The position numbers and the translations under genes were made by a program. 17,903 nt of DNA, taken from Parapedobacter sp964613725 (GTDB lineage Bacteria; Bacteroidota; Bacteroidia; Sphingobacteriales; Sphingobacteriaceae). Shown here one piece after another: positions 14,854 through 17,903 of this stretch. The stretch spans positions 1-17,903 of the forward strand of contig CAZTJY010000086.1 in the NCBI GenBank assembly GCA_964613725.1. Direction: 5' to 3'. Position 1 is the stretch's first letter. Each line of letters opens with the position of its first letter. A model generated the notes under the pieces. That model was not told the DNA's origin and made no database searches. It worked only from the letters and a program-made list of their open reading frames with translations.

Positions 14854-16089
14854 TTAAATTTGATGGTGCAAACTCTCTTCGAGGAAGGGGTGCTTTGCCG
14901 GTGCCAGCGCATGTTTGCTCAACTTATTGAGCACCAGAAAAGCAAACAATCCCGTAAAGCCGAGTGCCGCACCGATTTCTACCCAACCAAACGCGCGATG
15001 AGCTTCCACCGTACCTGGCATGACCATGATATAAAAATCGAGCCAGTGGCCGAGAAGCAGCACAATACATACCGCTGCAAGTATCTTACTGTTCCGCACA
15101 AAGTCGCGATTCACCAACACCAATACCGGTATCACGAAATTGATGAATATGTTAATCCAGAACCAAGGTTTGTACTCCGGCTCCCAACGCTTATAGAAGT
15201 AAACCGTCTCTTCGGGGATATTGGCGTACCAAATCAACATAAACTGTGCAAACCAAACATACGTCCAAAAAATGGAAAACCCAAAAATCAATTTCCCAAG
15301 ATCGTGCAGATGGTTTTCGTTGACCCATGCCAAGTAGCCAGCCTTCTTTAACAGAATGACAATTAAGGTAATTACGCAGAGGCCGCTAACGAATATCGCG
15401 GCAAAGTTATACCAACCGAACATGGTAGAAAACCAGTGGGCTTCCAATGACATGATCGTATCGAACATCCAAATGGGTGAAGTGAATCCGAAAATAACCA
15501 AAAATATGGCCGACAGCTTAAAGCTTCTTTTATAGGAATTAAGTCCGCCATGAAGATCCTCGCTGTATGAATAACGGGCCAAAAGCCAGGCACAAATACT
15601 ATATGCACCCATGAAAGCAACCTGCCTGATCAAAAAACCGGGGGCATTAAGAAAGGACGATTTACCTGCTATCAACGCGTCATAATTAGCGCTATTGGGG
15701 TCGGTAAGACCTTCACCAAACCAATGATGATAAAGATTGTGCGAAAACAATCCCCCAACAATGATGACGAATAAAATCAATGAAGCGATAGGTAGTATAT
15801 ATGCCATCGCTTGAGGAATTCGTATCAAACCCGAAGGCCAACCCGCTTGGGTGACGTACTGGATTGCAAGAAAACATCCGCCGGCAGCACATACGCCGGT
15901 AAAATAATATCCCATCAGCAACAAGTTGGCGTACGTGCGCTCCACGGTAACATGGTCGCTGGAGAGCAAGCCTATAGCGATAGTCACGAGACCTATGGCT
16001 AACGCGACCAAACTCACCGCTTTCCCCCTTCCAGTGAATTTAAATTGCTCGCTGAAGTTATAATCGTTATGTTGACTGTGCGTTCCCAT
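14854..16089 (-). CDS. actF: Alternative complex III subunit ActF (NrfD-like quinone-binding membrane subunit 2)
   Basis: ActF is one of two NrfD/PsrC-type membrane subunits of the quinol:cytochrome c oxidoreductase that replaces the bc1 complex. The 411-residue protein has about ten membrane helices starting near residue 24. Landmarks include GGLFSHNLYHHWF, LNAPGFLIRQ, SPIWMFDTIMSLEAHWFSTMFGWYNFA and WLDFYIMVMPG, which I associate with this family. In the Flavobacterium johnsoniae supercomplex structure, ActF packs beside ActC in the membrane domain and contacts the oxidase side. It lies 19 bp after actE and is followed by coxB, so the two complexes are co-expressed. Confidence 0.95.
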   Translation of the reverse strand: MGTHSQHNDYNFSEQFKFTGRGKAVSLVALAIGLVTIAIGLLSSDHVTVERTYANLLLMGYYFTGVCAAGGCFLAIQYVTQAGWPSGLIRIPQAMAYILPIASLILFVIIVGGLFSHNLYHHWFGEGLTDPNSANYDALIAGKSSFLNAPGFLIRQVAFMGAYSICAWLLARYSYSEDLHGGLNSYKRSFKLSAIFLVIFGFTSPIWMFDTIMSLEAHWFSTMFGWYNFAAIFVSGLCVITLIVILLKKAGYLAWVNENHLHDLGKLIFGFSIFWTYVWFAQFMLIWYANIPEETVYFYKRWEPEYKPWFWINIFINFVIPVLVLVNRDFVRNSKILAAVCIVLLLGHWLDFYIMVMPGTVEAHRAFGWVEIGAALGFTGLFAFLVLNKLSKHALAPAKHPFLEESLHHQI

Positions 16090-16092
16090 TTA

Positions 16093-16105
16093 TATAGCTG
16101 CTATA
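16093..16105. repeat. 13-bp palindrome in the actE-actF gap
   Basis: TATAGCTGCTATA is an inverted repeat (TATAGC-T-GCTATA) filling most of the 19-bp gap, three bases before the actF ATG. It shares the TAGC...GCTA arms with the palindrome after actF. Confidence 0.35.
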
Positions 16106-16108
16106 ATT

Positions 16109-16732
16109 TTATTTCTTTTGTAATTCTCCGACATACATGACGACGTGCCAGCGCTCCTCTGGCGATAAAAGCGACGCATGGGGCCCCATCATGTTCAACC
16201 CGTAGGTGATGGTATGGTAAACTTTACCGGCGCTAAGGTCAGCCATTGCGCCTCCACGGGAAGAATTGGCACCGTCTGAGCGCGCATAAGATGGCGGAGG
16301 AGGAAAGTTTTCCAATTGGCGCGACTCGGCTTCCAAGCTCCGGTCTTTCGTAATCGCACCGTCACCATGGCCTTCAGGTCCGTGACATACCGCACAATAC
16401 ACTTGATAAAGCGCTTCACCCTTCGCCAGATTGGCTTCCGTAAATTCCAGGGGATTGGCCAACTCCGCGCCGGCACGCTCGTAATCTTCCAATGTGTTCG
16501 CATAAGGGAATCGCTCGAAACCCACTGGTACAGTGCCCGCCGGTGGCATCTGGGCGGTCTTCCCATCGGCGAAATTTGGGTTCGGCTGATCGGGGTTATA
16601 ACCTAAAGGATCATACATATTCCGTGAAAACTCCCAGCCCCGGCTTCGCGTGGTTCCGTCACCGCAGGAAGTAACCACTGCCGCAATCGCGACGGCCGCA
16701 CCTACAGCGCTAAGAAGCTTCATTTTATTCAT
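16109..16732 (-). CDS. actE: Alternative complex III subunit ActE, monoheme cytochrome c lipoprotein
   Basis: ActE carries one c-type heme and relays electrons from the ActA pentaheme side to the terminal oxidase. The heme site is YCAVCHG (one CxxCH), with a candidate axial Met in the C-terminal half (GLNMMGPHASLLSPEERW). A hydrophobic leader ending in VVTSC gives a lipobox, so it should be exported and lipid-anchored, as in the known ActE. I chose ATG 16732 because it gives a normal basic n-region; ATGs at 16741 and 16723 are also possible. It overlaps the actD stop by 8 bp with this start. The encoded length is 207 residues, normal for the family. Confidence 0.93.
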   Translation of the reverse strand: MNKMKLLSAVGAAVAIAAVVTSCGDGTTRSRGWEFSRNMYDPLGYNPDQPNPNFADGKTAQMPPAGTVPVGFERFPYANTLEDYERAGAELANPLEFTEANLAKGEALYQVYCAVCHGPEGHGDGAITKDRSLEAESRQLENFPPPPSYARSDGANSSRGGAMADLSAGKVYHTITYGLNMMGPHASLLSPEERWHVVMYVGELQKK

Positions 16733-17261
16733 AGCTAACATATTTTCGTTCGTTGTACTTCACTTCAACCGCACCCGCCGATTTCAACAGGCCTTCTATT
16801 TTCTCGTGATCCACATTATCTCTGGCATCGATGGCGACAATAAACCGATCGTCGGTAGCACGAAGATCCATCACCCGCGGGGCACGCCCCGGAAACAAGT
16901 GACTTCGGAAAAAGAACGTTGCCACCATCCCCAACGCACAAAGCAAAATCGTAACCTCAAATGTAACGGGCACAAATGCCGGCAGCGGAAGCGACGGCTT
17001 ACCGCCGATATTCATCGGCCAATCGTAGGTCATCGTATAATACAGCAAGCTGAATCCAAGGCATGTACCCGTAATCCCGAAGCAAAATGCGGCAATCGGT
17101 AAGCGCGAAGGCTTGACGCCGAGCTTCGCTTCGATGCCATGGATAGGCATCGGGGTAAAGCAATCGTAGATGCTGATGTTATTGGCCTGAAGTTTATCGA
17201 TCCCATCCATCATCTCGTCCGGATCGGCAAAGCTGCCAAGGATGTACTTAATCTTACTCAT
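16725..17261 (-). CDS. actD: Alternative complex III subunit ActD (DUF3341)
   Basis: At 178 residues this matches the DUF3341 family. It begins MSKIKYILGSFADPDEMMDGI, followed by YDCFTPMPIHGIEAKLG, two membrane helices (about 56-80 and 100-122), and a C-terminal soluble domain with FRSHLFPGRAPRVMD. ActD is a membrane subunit without redox cofactors that buttresses the ActC/ActF bundle. The start is 4 bp after the actC stop, and the end overlaps actE. Confidence 0.95.
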   Translation of the reverse strand: MSKIKYILGSFADPDEMMDGIDKLQANNISIYDCFTPMPIHGIEAKLGVKPSRLPIAAFCFGITGTCLGFSLLYYTMTYDWPMNIGGKPSLPLPAFVPVTFEVTILLCALGMVATFFFRSHLFPGRAPRVMDLRATDDRFIVAIDARDNVDHEKIEGLLKSAGAVEVKYNERKYVSYE

Positions 17262-17265
17262 TGCG

Positions 17266-17903
17266 CTATTTCGTTTCTAATTCGTTAATTTCTTCTTCCT
17301 TTACCGAGTCATACTTCGTCAGCGTATTCCGGAAAAACTCCACCTGTTCGCTATCTAGATGACCTTCCTTGATCAACTTAGATTTATGCTGTAAGCTCGA
17401 GCTCTTCAGCAATAGTTTCACTTCGGCAATGGCTATGCCGGGCAGGAAACGTAAGAAGAGCAAGAACAGCGTGAAGAATACCCCAACCGAACCGACGAAT
17501 ACGCCGACATCCACCCATGATGGGTAAAACATGGCCCAGCTGGACGGCAGGTAGTCGCGATGGAGGGAGGTGACAATGATGACGAAACGTTCGAACCACA
17601 TACCGATATTCACCACGATGGAAAGCACCCACGAAATGGGAATGCTGGTACGAATGCGTTTGAACCAAAATAGTTGTGGTGAAATCACGTTACACGTCAT
17701 CATCGTCCAATATGCCCACCAATAAGGCCCAGCAATCCGGTTAGAGAACGCATACATTTCATATTCCGAGCCTGAGTACCACGCGATGAACAGCTCGGTC
17801 AAATACGCGATGCCGACAATGGAACCTGTAGCCAGAATAATCTTATTCATGGACTCAATGTGGAACATCGTAATGTAGTTCTCGAAATTGAGCACCTTGC
17901 GCA
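17266..17903 (-). CDS. actC: Alternative complex III subunit ActC, C-terminal part (5' end off the right edge)
   Basis: The frame is open through the right edge, so the GTG at 17895 is an internal valine, not a start. The visible 212 codons cover the last helices of the NrfD/PsrC-type ActC subunit. They include FENYITMFHIESMNKIILATG, AYLTELFIAWYSGSEYE, GPYWWAYW, ISPQLFWFKR, MWFERFVIIVTSLHRDYLPSSW and a cytoplasmic tail rich in Lys/Glu. The family member is about 450-480 residues, so more than half lies outside. In the Flavobacterium structure ActC binds menaquinol next to the FeS subunit ActB; actA and actB should lie just upstream of the window. Confidence 0.94.
   Translation of the reverse strand, partial: RKVLNFENYITMFHIESMNKIILATGSIVGIAYLTELFIAWYSGSEYEMYAFSNRIAGPYWWAYWTMMTCNVISPQLFWFKRIRTSIPISWVLSIVVNIGMWFERFVIIVTSLHRDYLPSSWAMFYPSWVDVGVFVGSVGVFFTLFLLFLRFLPGIAIAEVKLLLKSSSLQHKSKLIKEGHLDSEQVEFFRNTLTKYDSVKEEEINELETK

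Noticed and set aside
14860..15351. Plus-strand 163-codon frame
   Set aside because: It is antisense to actF; the Lys/His/Arg-rich composition is typical of the complement of membrane-protein codons.
16650..17102. Plus-strand 150-codon frame
   Set aside because: It is antisense to actE/actD and is not protein-like.

Overview
The window looks like chromosomal DNA of a Bacteroidota bacterium, most likely family Sphingobacteriaceae. A Parapedobacter-like genome is an inference from protein flavour and moderate GC, not a match I could run. Three things support this: alternative complex III (Act) genes fused to an aa3-type cytochrome oxidase operon, TAnnTTTG-type -7 promoter elements, and a small 'ABC transporter ATPase'-mislabelled protein that I remember from this phylum. 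Nearly everything is on the minus strand; only mtgA is on the plus strand.

Positions 1-2300 (minus strand) are the least ordinary part. They hold a partial polytopic membrane protein with DoxX-like character that runs off the left edge (1-793), and a short frame broken by one in-frame amber codon (964-1260). Next come an unrecognised single-pass membrane protein (1257-1670) and a dihydrofolate-reductase-family protein whose last residues look frameshifted (1677-2264). Positions 2358-4991 encode MutS. Divergently from it, 5064-5798 encodes the monofunctional peptidoglycan glycosyltransferase MtgA. MtgA converges on a conserved 150-residue protein of unknown function (5851-6303), and a heptamer-repeat/hairpin element lies between the two stop codons.

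Positions 6323-17903 form one compact minus-strand respiratory operon. Read 5' to 3' it is actC (partial at the right edge) - actD - actE - actF - coxB - coxA - ctaA - ctaB - coxC-like (196 aa) - coxC (242 aa) - coxD - sco - DUF420/ctaM-like. Alternative complex III oxidises menaquinol and passes electrons through the monoheme lipoprotein ActE to the CuA site of CoxB, then to heme a/a3-CuB in CoxA. CtaB and CtaA make heme O and then heme A. Sco and the DUF420 protein are expected assembly factors for the copper and heme centres. Gaps are mostly 4-40 bp and several stops overlap the next start as ATGA, so translational coupling is likely. The operon promoter, actA and actB must lie beyond the right edge.

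The respiratory genes look intact and ordinary for the phylum. The second-look items are small. They are the disrupted frames at 964-1260 and about 1745, two different 7-bp-period repeats (5810-5852 and 6875-6910), and palindromes at three successive operon junctions. Others are an Asn in place of the first heme-ligand His in CtaA, a Lys in place of the CuA-loop Glu in CoxB, a DT-rich heptapeptide repeat in CoxB, His-rich N-terminal tails, and -7 elements touching start codons. I see no tRNA, rRNA, insertion sequence, CRISPR array or prophage, and no convincing new multi-gene system.
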